A stretch of 64,000 bases of DNA from Caenorhabditis elegans (GCF_000002985.6 NC_003284.9:7440001-7504000); one strand, 5' to 3'. Shown: positions 50,503 through 63,415, counted from the stretch's first letter. Program-made: numbers and translations. Notes: generated by a model not told the origin, from the sequence alone.

Positions 50503-53085
50503 CTTTCGTTTCTCTGAGTTGTTCTACTATCACGTTAATATGTTTATCTTTGGTCTCCGGTAGATACAATATCAGCATTATTATGCACAAAATTCCCGGT
50601 ATCACAAAGAAAATGACCAATGTTATAGGACCTGAAATGTTTACTGTTGCTTCAACATTCTGCTTGTTTTCTTTTCTAGGTTATCAAATGAAACAAACCT
50701 TACCAATTGTTTTGTAAAGAGGAAATGTCAGAAAAGCTAAAACTAATGCAACTGTGTGGTTAAGAGCAAGAACCAGGGATTGCGATGCTGCACGGAAGTT
50801 GATAGGTACCAGTTCAGAAGTAATGAACCAAGCAATCGGTCCCATTGCAACACTGAAAGCAAAATCTGTGGCGCAATAGTGGAAATTAGAATAGTTTACC
50901 TATAAGAAATTCCATGAAGTATAAGACAAATGATACATCCGTATCCTATCCAAGTCCAATAATGTGACAAAATTGCGCTAAGTGAGAATACTAAAATAGC
51001 TGCGATATTTACACTGGCCGTCCCAATTAGGAGCCATTTTCGTGAATATTTTTCGACGATGAACATTCCAACAATTGTGCTCAACGAGCTGCAATTCAAT
51101 TTTTATTAGTGATTGCTCGTTTGAATTCCCGCAGAGAAAGTGTAAAAATGTATCACCTCAAAAACAACATTCCTGTTGATACACTTTCCGAAAGTTCGTA
51201 TGAGAATCCTGCATCCATGAGAAAGTCGGTAGAGTAAAACACAACAGGCCATACTGATGCTGTCAACTGCATTGTTGCAAGCCCCAACAAAAACCCACGA
51301 CGAACTGGCTGATTTGCCATTATGTCAAAGAGTGAACCATTCTTTTGATGACCCATTTCCTCTTTCTCGAGTTTCAAGTCATTTAAAACGTTCATTTTTT
51401 CTTCCTCGTCTTTGATGTTTTGATAAAACTGCAGTGCTCGTCCCGCTTCAGTAGCGTCGTGTTTCTTCAAAAAAAGATACTTCGGAGATTCCTTGAGAAA
51501 CACCGTCAAGAAACAAGCGACTGATGATGGGATAATGGATACCCTGAATTTTCATTTTTCTAATAATGGTATCTGGAATTTTATTATTTTATTACGCGAT
51601 AAGCCCGACGATATTTTGACCCAGGATAGACTGCATTCCAAAGAGTCCTCCAATGAGATTAGTTATCACGAAAGCCATCTCTGCATTGAATGAAATTAGC
51701 CCTCTCATATGAGATGGTGAGCTTTCCTGAAATAGGTATAATTTACGATTTGGATCATCTTGTTGCTCGCTCGTTTTTTGTTGTTTGTCGCTTGCTTGTG
51801 TGTCGGTTTCCCATTTTCTCATTTTTCATTCTCTTTCTTTTTTGAAATGCATTTCATGGAAGAAGAAGCCGCGCATTTACTTTGTAGATGAGAAGATGAG
51901 CTTTTATGGTTGTGCTACTAGTGATGGTGTGTGCCATTAGTGGAATGAAAAAAAGAAGATGAAAAAAAGGATGGGTTTGAAATTCGAAAATTCGAAGAAG
52001 GGGTTTTTTTAATTGAATAGTTGTTTGAGTTTTACTTACTAGTATATAAAAGTATATAAAGTGTGTTTAAAATATGGAAAGTATAAATATAAAACTATTT
52101 TAAAGTATGTAAATGTCATATTCATGTTTTCGTATTCACCATCTCATGCATTTTTGAAAAAAAAACAGAAATTTACAGACATACTTTTTAAATTAATTAA
52201 CAGCTTTACAATAAAAAGTTTTGGTGGCGCTGAATTGGGTGTGTGAAAATTGTTAGCTAAAACCGTAATTACCAATCGCCAAAAATGCAAATTGCCGAAA
52301 ATGTTGAGTTTCAAATTATTTAAAGTTTTAAGGCGGAAAAATGCATTTTGAGACAGAATTTTCATTTTTCAAGTTTCTCGTGTCTTAAGCCTCTAAGCAT
52401 GGAATATTTTGTAAGACCCTGCAGAATACTGAAATAAAAACGTTTGTCACGGCTAAAATTTCAAATTCTGCTAAGATTTTCACAATCTGGCATTTTCGGC
52501 AATTGTCAAACATATTCCAAAACCCGATGATAATTCGGATAGACTGAATACAATTTAAACTTACTTGAAATAATAGAATCAGACCATTCATCGAAATTGC
52601 TGCCGAAAGCGACATAACCAGTCTAGAAAACCCAAACATCAGTGGCATTTTCAAAATTATTGCAAAGAGCGCTATAAGGGAAGATAGCAGACTTCCACAG
52701 GTGCCAAGAAACAAGGTCCCTAAAATATTAACTGTGAAATATATCTCAACTATAAGTAATATAACTCACATTTTCTTCCTATTCTATCTGCAACGCCAGC
52801 CGATATCACGCTACCAGCCGCGAATCCAATAAAATAAATTGCAAGCATTGCTGACCAGGCCCATTCAAATTCCGAGTTTGATAGTGTATATGGCTCATTG
52901 GCTGACTCGTTGAGAAATATTCGAAAACTTCCAATAGCTGTGTTTGGATAGGCATTCGTATATCCCATCTTGAAATTTTGAATTGAAAACAAAAAGAAAA
53001 AAAAACTCGATGGTCTTACTTGAAAAATGGCAGTAATTGCAAGAACAGCAGATAATATGAGTAGTTTCCAATTGAGTTTTTGCAT
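50441..53085 (-). CDS. GLUT/SLC2-type major facilitator sugar transporter
   Basis: Twelve-span plasma-membrane facilitator of the sugar porter family; the substrate is not predictable. Eight exons: 53085-53020, 52968-52770, 52719-52565, 51726-51596, 51543-51157, 51088-50900, 50852-50704, 50631-50441, for 488 residues. Family signatures: GYTNAYPNTAI after helix 1, DRIGRK in loop 2-3, ESSPSHMRG after helix 4, KESPKYLF after helix 6, EKYSRK in loop 8-9, SELVPINFRAAS, and YLPETK after helix 12. The ATG at 53085 lies 16 bases after GTTTCAG, a likely trans-splice site; an upstream in-frame ATG at 53130 precedes that acceptor. An AATAAA (minus strand, 50418-50413) follows the stop by 22 bases, inside the last exon of the opposing gene. 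Confidence 0.9.
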
Positions 53086-53982
53086 GTTGTCACTGGTTCT
53101 GAAACTTTTTCTGAAGAAGTGAATTTTCAATGAAAAAGAAACAACTTAAATAAGCCTTTTAACTACAAAATACTGAAAGAAAAAGCTGAGGAAATGGGCG
53201 AAACCAATGGGAAATTCATTTTCTATGGCAACACAGAACGTGTATAGTTGTAGCATAGAGTTCAAAAGAGCAGACATCAAAACGCACGGCTTCAAAGAAT
53301 TTTTGAACAGACAACTCATTAATTAGAATAAGCTAAACACTTATTTATTTTCTACGTTTACTTAGTTTTTTGGGTAAAATTTTGGTAATTGTGAAGTATA
53401 CCAGGTTCAAAAACATTTTGCAATACATTTTCCGTTCATTTCTTTATAAAACAATTATTTAATTAAAAACTGAAATTGATTTGTATTTCCATGCTCAAAA
53501 AACACTGATCCCGAGGATAATATGAACACAAAGGGTCACGGACACATTTTCAAAATGGTTAACATTTTTGGGCTAGGTATGTACTACACAAGTACCGAAA
53601 TATAAAACATTCGAAGTAATGAGAAGTTCGTTGTTTCAAAAAAATAGAATGTTTCTTTTTCATTTTTTCTGCAACAAACATCTGATTGATTTTCAAACAC
53701 AATTATTACACTAAAAGATTCTTGAAAAAGACCGATGTTCATTTAGGTTTTTGCAACAATTTTAATTGAAACCAAAGGATAGAATGAAAGATGCAAACGT
53801 AAGAATAGAAGTACAGAGCAAACACAAAATGTGCACACGAAAATCAATACGTTATAAGGGACCAACAAGTGTTTATTGCATCATAAAAACATTTATTTCA
53901 AAGGGAATGAAGAATGAAAAAGTGGAATTTAAATTAGAAGCATTTGTCCTGTGCTTCAAAAACGCTAGCCTTGTCCACATTC
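53086..53982. other. Spacer between the pseudo-protease and the transporter
   Basis: AT-rich, both flanking genes on the minus strand. It holds the transporter promoter region and the protease 3' UTR. A 162-codon plus-strand frame (53766-54254) extends into the protease exons and looks like an antisense shadow. Confidence 0.45.
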
Positions 53983-55564
53983 TCAATAGCATGGACAAAT
54001 GTATTGTCGCTAAAGACAACAAATTGCATGGTCTGGAAATTGATAATATTGGAAATCCACATAATGGAGAAGATTATTTACTTTGCCCCTTGCCCCCCGT
54101 TTCTTTTAATCTCATATTTCCTCCCGAAAGTCCAAAAGATGAGAAATCAATCACCGGCGTATTTTGTTGTCTGATAAGATTCTCAACACTACAAAATGCG
54201 GTTTTTTATAAAGAATTTCTATTACGTAATGTATTCAGAATAATTGCTCGTTGATTTTACCTGAACTTCTGAGCAGTTGACAACCACCATTGTGCTGTTG
54301 TCTTCCTTGTCCATCTATAAAAATCATAAGTTTAAAGACAAAATAAGCGATAAGCCTACCTCACGCCCGTAGAGACCAGAAACAATTCCTACTTGAACAT
54401 ATTTATTGTTTTCTACATCCAGAACACATTCCAGTGGTGCTCCTATATCATCCTGAATTTGAACAATTACTTTTTATAAAAACTAAGTAATGCAAAGTTT
54501 GAAAGTGTGTATTTCCAAAAAACAACAAAAACGCTTACCCAGCAAACACGACCTGTAGAGTTACTGTTAACTTCTGAGAACATGAGATTTTCTGTGTCAG
54601 CGTGAACATCAAGATCCAATACTTGGACTTTGTGTGAAGTAGCGAAGTCTTCCACTAAAAATATAATAACTTATTTAGTAGCTACATAGTTTTGTAGTTA
54701 CGAACCATCTTCCGTAGTTTCAAATCCAATCACTCTACATTTGGAATCTTGAAGATCCCTTGGCACAATTGTACGGTAAGTAGCATCAGTCAAGCTTGGT
54801 TTGAAGTTGAGCCGTGCAACTCTTGGTGGGTGTGGCTCCTTATCGCAAAACTATAAAAATAATTTCTCTAATAAGAGTTGCAAATACTAGAGTCTTTTTT
54901 ACATGATCTTCATTAACCGCATCGATTTTCATCAGAGCCAAGTCGCCGTCAATTTTCACAGCAAGCATTGCTTTGTTCATGGTAGCAGAGGAATCCTTCT
55001 TTTTGATAATAGCTTGTGCAATAAGGTTCCTAAATAAATATTAAATTGCCTTCAAATAAAAATCCATTTCAGCGTTTCTTCTAAACCAACAGTTGCTATA
55101 CATATATTTCTATAAACTATCTCTGGCATAGTTTCGTCTAAGTTTTCAATCGAAAATTGTCAGCACATTCCGCACAACAAGCCAATTCACGAATCTTTTG
55201 CGTAGTCGAATTCAGAGCAGAAAAAGTGTAAAATGTAAGAGACTATAATGCGCTATGTTCGTTCGTAAGCTTCTTATTTTGCTACGGGAATATTTAAAAA
55301 TTTGAAACCATACTTTCTGGTGTCTGGGAAACATTTCGAGCTGGTTAGCACAACGGATGGAGACAAAAGAGTTCCCGTGCAAGTTGAGATATTCTTCAGT
55401 TTGGTATCCTTAGTGAGTACCTGAACATAAAACATAAAATTCGAAGCGAGTTGAGCAAGTCTTACCTTCACCAAGTACTGATGGCGTTCCCATTTTGCCG
55501 GGTCCGCAATGTACATTGAAAACACGAATGCAAGTAGAGAGGAAACGATGACCGCTCGAAACAT
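53983..55564 (-). CDS. Secreted trypsin-fold protein lacking catalytic residues (S1 pseudo-protease)
   Basis: Eight exons: 55564-55466, 55420-55314, 55029-54903, 54850-54706, 54654-54539, 54452-54360, 54314-54261, 54033-53983, for about 263 residues. Signal peptide at about 1-16 (MFRAVIVSSLLAFVFS). Chymotrypsin-family landmarks are present but degraded: TCTGTLLSPSVVLTSSKC carries Lys62 where the active-site His of TAAHC should be; the Asp motif survives as GDLALMKI (Asp98); and the GDSGGP loop reads DDIGAP, with Ile201 in place of Ser. It therefore cannot act by the normal triad. Worms have many such homologues with unknown or regulatory roles. The last exon is uncertain: reading through the donor at 54260 would give a different short tail ending in TAA near 54224. 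Confidence 0.75.
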
Positions 55565-55928
55565 CTTCTTTCGATCAAATGATTCGAATGAGGATTTGAC
55601 CCGACGAGCATCGCATTGATATTGTTGTAATATCCGCTTTCAGAAAAATCAAGCAAATGCATTCTTTAATACACCCACACATCAAGAAAAAGAAAATATT
55701 TATTGGATAGAGAGAGGCAAAAAAATGTTTCAAAGATTCATCACAAGTTTGACAATATTTGAAAATGAAATTTTGAAAGCTCTCATAGTCAAAAGCTAAA
55801 AAATAAATAGCAGAAAAAGCGAATCGACTGATTTGGAAAAAAATATACCCAGAGTTTTGAATATCATAATGGTGATTGGAAACATTTTCAATAAATAACG
55901 GGTAAACTTGGCATATGAAAAGATTAAT
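55565..55928. other. uggt-1 3' UTR and promoter of the pseudo-protease
   Basis: About 365 bp between two minus-strand genes. A minus-strand AATAAA lies at 55704-55699, about 225 bases past the uggt-1 stop and 135 bases before the protease ATG. The gap is longer than most SL2 operon spacers, so separate promoters are likelier. Confidence 0.45.
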
Positions 55929-58900
55929 TTAAAGTTCCGTGTGAGAGTCATCATTTTCAGAAATGACATTATCCGAAGGGTTATCAGAAGAATGTCCAGA
56001 AATGACTTCCCGGATTTCGTCATCATACGTTTTCCATTCTCCAATAATTCTGGCGGCTGAGTCGAGCTTTGGCTCTTTTGTGAGCGGGTTGTTGCACTGA
56101 AAATTGTTAATTGTTCACGGAAATTTAAAACAGATCAATGGCACAGCATTTCAGTTGTGTTCAATCAACTTACCAAGTCAATAGTCTTTGCATTCTTCTT
56201 GCTTCCATCATCGCACCAAGTCTCACACCAAAGCCACTCTTGTGGAAGCGATTTGATCTTAACCTGATGGATCATGTTATTTGGCAAGTCTTGATCCAAG
56301 TTAGCCAGACTGTTTGGATCGCCAGATAGTCCTTGATATTGTCCACGAAGACGATCTCCGGCAGCGATTTGACGGAACTTTTGAAGATCAATAACGTAGA
56401 GAGCACTAATGTGATATCTTCTCCCAGCGAGATGGTTCGCCCAATATCCTTGCTTCCAGAATCGGAATCCGTCCATCTCCTTTCTACTTTCACAGAATGG
56501 CACATATCCGTATGGCGCATTTCCAAGATCAAACTTCATCAGCTCCATCAAATCAGCACGCACCACCTGGTCAGCGTCCACAAAGATCACCTTTTGAACA
56601 TCAAGTGGGAAGAGTACATCAAGGAAAAGAATCTTGAATCCCCACATAATACGTTGTTTCTCCTTCTGCTGGTGAAGCCACCTTGGCCACTTGTACTCGA
56701 TCAGTTCATACTCGAAACCATAGTGCTTGGCAAGAGTTGGAAGTGTCTCTTTGAATTGTGGCGACAGGTAGTTCTTGAGAAGCCAGAATTTAACTGGATG
56801 CTTCGTGTTCTTCATGACCGAGACAATCATGATTCTCATGAACCGTTCGTACAAGTGACCGGATGCGAGAGAAAATACATTGATCACTTCCTGGGTTTTT
56901 TCTTTGCTGCTCACCAAGCTGAAAATAACATTATGAGATTATTTCAAAAGAGTTTAAACAAAATGCTTACTTGCTAAGACTGCTCCAAACACCTTCTTCA
57001 TCGTCGGAAAGAAGATTTCTCTCCTCCATGCCTTCACGTTTTTCAACACGAACTCTTACTGATTTACCAGTGAATGAGTCAATAACAACTTGAAGCACAT
57101 CCTCCCCAATCTTCTCCGCTCCAACATGCGATCCAATCTTGTAAATCTCACTAGATTTTCCATCACGGATCTCTAGTTTCCAAGCACCAGGATTTGCTTT
57201 AAGTTGGAAATATCCTAAATTAGCCATAACGATTGTATCAAATTGTTTAGGGTTCTTGTCCGTTCCCAAAGTGAACTGCAGACCGCGTGGTGGTTGACCA
57301 CTAACTTCGTCGAAACACTGTCCATCGAGAAGTAAGTGTTGGAGTGCAAACTCGGCAGTGACATCTCCGTTGGCTTGTTCCATCTTGATGTTATCCAAAT
57401 CATACTTGGCAGAAACGGCTTCCACTATCCATGAGTCGGGAGCTTGCAGCGAAAGTGTCAGAAGTTGCTTACTGGGAAGATTATCGAACCTGAAATTGTG
57501 AAATTGAAATTGGTTTTATTAAATAGAAAGTATTCACCTGACAACATTTGTGTTCAAGTTTCCATTGTGATCGAAACTCAATTCAGAAGCAGCAGCGTAT
57601 CTGTAGAATCTCTTCAACGGAAGTTCAGAGTGCTTATCTTTTGGATTCATCACAATTTTGATTTCGCAGTTTGTAACCTTTTTAATCAAATGGAGAATCG
57701 ATCCGAGTTTTTGTGCTTCCATAGTGAGTGGATCAACAACGGCAAGAACGTCAACAGCTGGTCGATCCATTTCATCAGCTGGAAGTGTGACAACACTGTG
57801 CTCATCTCCTTGGATGCTAACCCATGTGCGTTTCTGTGAAGAAGCGTGCTTTCCAACGTGTCCAGCAATCGAGAAAACCGTGTTTGATCCAACTCCGTTG
57901 GAAACGTCAAACTCCCACTTCTTGAGATGAGAAGAAATAACTTCAGCACCTCTGCTCAACAACATACTTTCCAAAAGTTTGAAATCAGCAGCTTCGAAAT
58001 GTTCTGAGCTTTCAAGAGGTCCAACTTGGAGAGCATTTCCAACAACAACACGGCCACCAGATGAGATATCGAGTACTTTTTTCACAATCTGAGACTCCAA
58101 TCGAGTTCTTTCACAGTCAAGTTTCTTCTTATCGGCAAGGAATTTAGCAGTATCCATACCACCAACACTAAGATCGTCAAATGTGATTTTTCCAGAAATG
58201 AAGTCAGCTGCATACTCCTCATTGCTCAACTTGAGAATCAATCGCTTAGCTTGGTCCATCGGAAGAAAATCAAGAGCAGCTCTAATGTACGAAGAGATGC
58301 TGTTTGACTCGCATGCCTTTTCAACACTTTCTGGATTGAAGATGATTCCAACTCTAGAGTTGGCAGAGTTTTTCAATATTTGAAGTGAATTGTAAATGAA
58401 ACGACGTCCCGATGCAGCCTCGGCGTCAGCGACCACCCATAATGTGACTGGCTGAAAATTTATATGCATTCAAACTGAACTGAAGTAAAGTTCTTACCAA
58501 AATAGAATCGGCTGATGCTTTTTGTAAGTACTTTGTAGTTTGGAGAAGACATCCAGCTTTGTCCGAATCCGAAAGGTTTTCCACATCCTTCAATGATTTG
58601 CAATCCATTGATCCAAGAATTTCAACATAGGTCTTCTTGCTTGGAGCGGATAAAATTCGCTTGTTAATTCTTGGCATGACATCCTTTTGTTCGAGAACCC
58701 AGTTTCCAACATTCATACGGTCGGTCAGTTTTCCTGAAAAGTAAAGAAAAATGTAAAGAGGAATCGAGAGTGCTTTAAAAAAAGTATACCTTCCATAATG
58801 GCTCTTTGGATTTTTGGAGAGATCTTCATAACTTCCATCATAATAGTCTCTTCAATATTGTCGCCGCGAACCCCTTCATCGTCCAAAATGAAACCGTTGA

Positions 58901-60976
58901 GGAGAACCTTCGGTGCCGAGTTAAGACCAGTCTTTTGCACAAATTCAAATCCATGCTTGCGTCCTTTATCATAATCAGAGTTGACTCCAAACACATCGGA
59001 GAAGCTGGCATCACTGAATTTAGCCTCGAAGAATTCTTTGATATCCTCAATAGTTGGGTCTTTAGAGCGATAGTCATCAAGGAAGTTGTTGAGAACTTTC
59101 AGTGCATCGGCATTTGAAGAGTCGATGGAAACAAAGTTGAAGAGATTGAGAAGGGCAACTCCAAGATCTGTTTCTCCACTGGCTTTAGTATCCTGGTTAA
59201 CAGCAAAGATGTATCCGATTCTCATAGCAATATCGTGACTGTTAAATGTCTGCCCAATTCTAAGGAATTTCCGGCCTTCGGAAGTACTTGGATCCACTAC
59301 GAATACCAAACTGAACAAATTACGTGCAATTGGTCGGATCATTCCCGGGTAGTATGGTTGGAGCATAAGCTTGACACTGTTTCCCCATTGTTTGTACTTT
59401 TTGTCAGTGTCCAGATTATTGATAAACTGAAATTGGTTTTTGAGAAAAGTATTTTCTTCGTAAGCTTACGAATGGATATCCCTCTCTGTGATCGACTGCA
59501 TAAGTTGTCTTCTCATCATCAGAAGTGTCCATTCCAACAAGAATTGACAAATACTCGCGCTGAAATTTCTTTATTGTTACACTTATTTCTGTATTCATGG
59601 AAACTCACGTTAATTCCCATACTATGGAAACCATCGGCGAGTTTATTCTCTTGCTTGAGGAGATCAGCTAACTTGAACAAATCAAGGCTGTTAATATCTT
59701 GATTGATTCCATTGATGTACAACGATGTTTCTCCAACTTCAATGCTTGCCTTCTCTAGCATCTTGCGATTTTGGAGAACCTCTTTCCTTAAAAGATCTGA
59801 GACTGACGTCTTTGCAAGAGCACGAGCATGAGTTGGGAAGTTTTGGGAGTATTCCTCCAGAGTTCCAATAGCATCAGCTGGCCCTGCATTGACAATTTTC
59901 TGCGCTGCTTGGTAACTGAGATCTTGAAGTTCCCATCTTTTCAATGGAGTCAATTCGTCGGATTCCTTTAGGTTCACACGGAATGATTCAATGGCATCTA
60001 CGGAATCTGGGTGAAGTTCTTTGAGAAGTTTAATGTTGAATCCAAAAAGATCAGCTTCGTCTTCTTCTACATTTTTCTTTTCACTGCTCTCGTCGACAGC
60101 CTTGTACTCCGTGTTCTTGATAGCAAGTTCTACACCGTATCCGGAAAGTGACACTGGGTGAGAATCAGTTTTCTGAAAATACTTCCTTAAAATGGGGTTT
60201 CATTTTCCATTTTAAGTATACCTTTGAAAAATGACGGAAAATGAGCTTGGTCTTTTGCAGTTTGCTCAACTTTTCCCAAGCTTTGGCGAAAGAAGTTGTA
60301 CCCAGCTCTCCGTACAAAATCGCTGCCTGCTTCAAATCCTTCTCACCAAAAATATGATCCGACTCAAGCACTTGGCTGTTCGTTTTTGCGTCCTTGATCA
60401 TTTTTTCCAGCTTAGTGTATTCACATGAAACTTGTTCGCCGACCACGACAAAGACATCACATTTCTCTCCATATTCAACAGCAATCTGGAGAATTTAATG
60501 TTTTTCATCTAATAAAATTCATTAGTATAAAGAAATCACCTGCTGGAAGGATTGAACACGTGGAGAATACTGGCGAAGAGCCAAAGCAAACTTGAGAAGG
60601 TCCACAGATGATGTTGACAGTACTTTGCCTGCCGTCTTGATTGTGTACTCGTATTTTTGCTCATCCGTTACTGAAAATCAAAGATATCATATTGCCGATT
60701 ATTGACAATTCACTCACATTTTTCCCAATTCAATGTACCGACATCTTTGTTTACAATATCGATGAATTTTACAAACAATTTCTCATTTTCTTCCGCGATG
60801 AACTCACTGAAAAAACGCTTCGTATTTTTTCTAAGACTTTTAATAACTAACCTTGCTTCGGCTAAAAGTGACGTTGAATCCCAATTTGCTTTAAGAGATG
60901 TGTGAACTCCTTTCTTTTCGAGAGCTGCGAGAACCGCAATATGGCAAAAAAATATTAATAAACCTGTTAGGTTCAT
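55929..60976 (-). CDS. uggt-1: UGGT-1, UDP-glucose:glycoprotein glucosyltransferase
   Basis: ER-lumen folding sensor that reglucosylates misfolded N-glycoproteins so that they rebind calnexin/calreticulin. Twelve exons: 60976-60852, 60806-60718, 60670-60540, 60485-60222, 60172-59609, 59559-59470, 59426-58790, 58733-58498, 58451-57538, 57489-56971, 56918-56174, 56096-55929, for 1493 residues. Signal peptide at about 1-18 ([18 protein letters not shown]). A long folding-sensor region with thioredoxin-like modules is followed by a GT24 catalytic domain from about residue 1195: [24 protein letters not shown] with the metal-binding DAD near 1304-1306, and [15 protein letters not shown]. It ends in HTEL, a KDEL-type retention signal. 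I chose the ATG at 60976 because TTTTCCAG lies just upstream, although an ATG at 61003 is in frame if unspliced. Putative UPR elements lie 135-210 bp upstream. Confidence 0.97.
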
Positions 60977-61695
60977 AATTACCTGGAAAATTGAAAATTT
61001 CATTTTTTTAAAGTTTCTTCACAGAAAATAGCAAGACAAATAGAAAGAAATGTGTTATTTAAAAAATAAAATTCTAAAAATGAATAGTTTGTGAATGCGT
61101 GCCAGTAATGCTGACGTCGGCTCAATAAATGCGTCAGTGATCGCCTTTGCACGTTTGGTGGCTGTGCACAACCACGTCGGCCACGCTCGCAAGGAAACAT
61201 GAGGGAAGGGGGCAACGAGAGTGTTCATCTATTCAAACAAGGAGAGGATTAGAGAAAAAGGGAATGTGGAAAGAGTCTCCATAATTAGATGTCGAAAGGC
61301 TGCTCTTGAATAAAAACGTCATATTATCGATTTGGAAACTCCTAAAAATTATAATTTTTGTTAAATGCCTATGTACTGGAATATACTTTGATAGATTTTG
61401 AGTTGCAAGGAACATTAAGACAGAATACGTTTATTTATATTAAAAATATTTGACAAAAATACTGAGATGAGAAAAACTGACATTTTAAAAACCAAAAAAA
61501 AATGCATTAGAAATGAAAAGTTTTAGATGGGAAATTTGACGTGAAGAAAAAATTCCATCTGATTATCAAATTTGTATATTACTTATTTATGTACAATCTT
61601 TTGATTAAAAAATGATACAACAAATTGTAGAAAAACAAAAAAAAACGTTTTGGTTTCCCTTTAGCAACATCTTTAGAAATTTATTTAGAAACTAT
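60977..61695. other. uggt-1 promoter and 3' flank of the six-span gene
   Basis: The 61100-61210 part is GC-rich with clustered CACG/ACGTC motifs; the rest is AT-rich. A minus-strand AATAAA overlaps 61685-61680, 11 bases past the stop of the gene to the right. Confidence 0.5.
61112..61185 (-). promoter_or_regulatory. uggt-1: Putative UPR elements of uggt-1
   Basis: On the minus (gene) strand CGACGTGG occurs at 61179-61172, one base from the XBP-1/ATF6 element TGACGTGG, with another CGTGG at 61185-61181. A TGACGTCG (CRE/UPRE-like) is on the plus strand at 61112-61119. They lie 135-210 bp upstream of the uggt-1 ATG. uggt-1 is reported to be induced by ER stress through ire-1/xbp-1 in worms, which fits. 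Binding is inferred. Confidence 0.5.
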
Positions 61696-62583
61696 TCAGT
61701 TATCACAATTATCTAACGTCTCATCACAATCATCCTCTCCGACTTTTTCCCAGTCTTCATCTGAACTTGAATACTCGGATTGGTTAACTTCGTCACCTTG
61801 ATGAGATATGTTGTAGTTGAGTTTATTGTACTCTTTCTCCCAATGGATATGAACACGAATGTCGTTAACCAGCACAGCATACAAATCTTTAATACTTATA
61901 GCAGTTACAACGTTGTAGTACAGGTTGAACAGCCATCGGTCCTGAAACAACGATATGATAAATGTATGCCAATTATGCTTAAAACATACTCCTGGTTCTT
62001 CTGATGGTATGAACGTTGATATGTAAGCTGTTGACGCTAAGATGCTTAAAGGCATAACAAGCGTCCAGCGGTAAATAAAAACACATTGTTCGGCTATATT
62101 AGTTACGAATGAAACGTACACCATCATCATCACAAGATTTGATATGACAAACAAGGAATATGAACCCTGAAATATGATTTTTTGAATCATTAAAAAAAAA
62201 TGTGTCTAATATAAAATATCTAATATCTGGACAAAAAAAAGACGAAATTCACAACTCACTCTTGGGTGCCAATTCCATTTCCAAATAGTAACTTGACAGG
62301 CAGTACTTATACCAATGACAAGAATATATCCTACAATAAGGCTTCTTTTCCATGAAGTACCAAGTTCTCGAAGGTCGCTTGGTCTAGTTGCAACTCGCTT
62401 TTTGATGGTTGAAGCGCAAGCAAAAATACAGAAAAGTGCAGCAATTAAGGGTGCTGGATAAAACTCTTCAGGGTTCCATAGATTCTGTACCGTACTGGGT
62501 TTGCCCATGACAAAACTGATAGCTGATGTAAAAGTTATCAATGGGCCAACCAAGTAACTGTTCGAATATTGCCATTCAGCCAT
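61696..62583 (-). CDS. Unnamed six-span membrane protein with acidic tail
   Basis: Family not recognised. Three exons: 62583-62260, 62166-61990, 61941-61696, for 248 residues. About six hydrophobic segments: LVGPLITFTSAISFVMG (11-27), FYPAPLIAALFCIFACAS (42-59), SLIVGYILVIGISTACQV (79-96), SLFVISNLVMMMVYVSFV, TLVMPLSILASTAYIS, and LFNLYYNVVTAIS. After an amphipathic IHWEKEYNKLNYNISH the protein ends in a Ser/Asp/Glu-rich tail (SEYSSSDEDWEKVGEDDCDE). There is no signal peptide. It is transcribed in the same direction as uggt-1, 720 bp upstream, and shares a CGACGTGG motif in its promoter. The ATG at 62583 is the first in frame; a CTACTAG acceptor lies about 18 bases before it. Confidence 0.75.
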
Positions 62584-62698
62584 TTTGTGCCGAAGTCTCC
62601 TAGTAGAACGGAACACCCAAATGAATAGGAAGAACAGTCAGCAGACGAGAGCAGAAGGGGTGGTCACTTAATATGAGAAGAGGGTCGTCAACACATGA

Positions 62699-62706
62699 CG
62701 ACGTGG
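62699..62706 (+). promoter_or_regulatory. CGACGTGG, UPRE-like site upstream of the six-span gene
   Basis: The same octamer as in the uggt-1 promoter, about 116 bp before the ATG, embedded in TGACGACGTGGCAGA. It suggests, without proving, shared ER-stress control. Confidence 0.35.
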
Positions 62707-63379
62707 CAGATGTCGCTTATCTGCATCTGCTCAGAGACAAAGAGACAGGTGAAGAGAGCAAAAAAAAACGATAGAAAACTCCGATAAACATAAAGTAATT
62801 CAGTTATTCAATATTCAACCAAAAAAAAGGTTTTGTTAGGTTCGAATGTTTTGAAAATCCGAGTTGTCTCTTTTGAGAGCGTGAATAAATCGTTCCAGTT
62901 TTTATTGAATATGTTAACACTCTGAAAAACACTGGTAGTAGCTGATATCACATGCCAAATGGCAGCGTGTGAAACTTGAAAACTGAAGGAAGTGAGAAAA
63001 CAAAATGTCGAGCTTCATCTAATAATATGATTTTGGGTTTTGTGCCCTGTATCATGTTTTCTTGGTAATTGTGGTTTTTGCCTGGCAGTCAGATTTTGAA
63101 GCACTTATTATACTTTCTTGTAAATATATCGTTTGAGAATATAAACCGGGATGAGATGTTCTGAATATTATTTCAACATTCAATGAAAATATTATTTTAC
63201 TGAAGCCTTATTATTAAACCGGGATTTTAAACAAAAATAATTGAAATCGCAACGAAATTGCATATATCTTGGTGGAACACCCCAAAAGAATTCAGTGTGT
63301 GCAACATTTTGAATCAATATGACAATTTTGTGATCATCTTTTCAAGAATTTTGAAACCGTATAGCAAGTTATGTCCTAC

Positions 63380-63386
<7 letters not shown>

Positions 63387-63415
<29 letters not shown>
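63387..63415. repeat. TA dinucleotide microsatellite
   Basis: About fourteen uninterrupted TA units in intergenic DNA. Confidence 0.95.

Noticed and set aside
53766-54254. 162-codon plus-strand frame opposite the pseudo-protease 3' end
   Set aside because: Antisense to exons 54314-54261 (edge) and 54033-53983 that extend the trypsin-fold reading. No domain and no splice context on the plus strand.
56333-56977. 214-codon plus-strand frame
   Set aside because: Exact antisense of the uggt-1 glucosyltransferase exon, which has strong family motifs.
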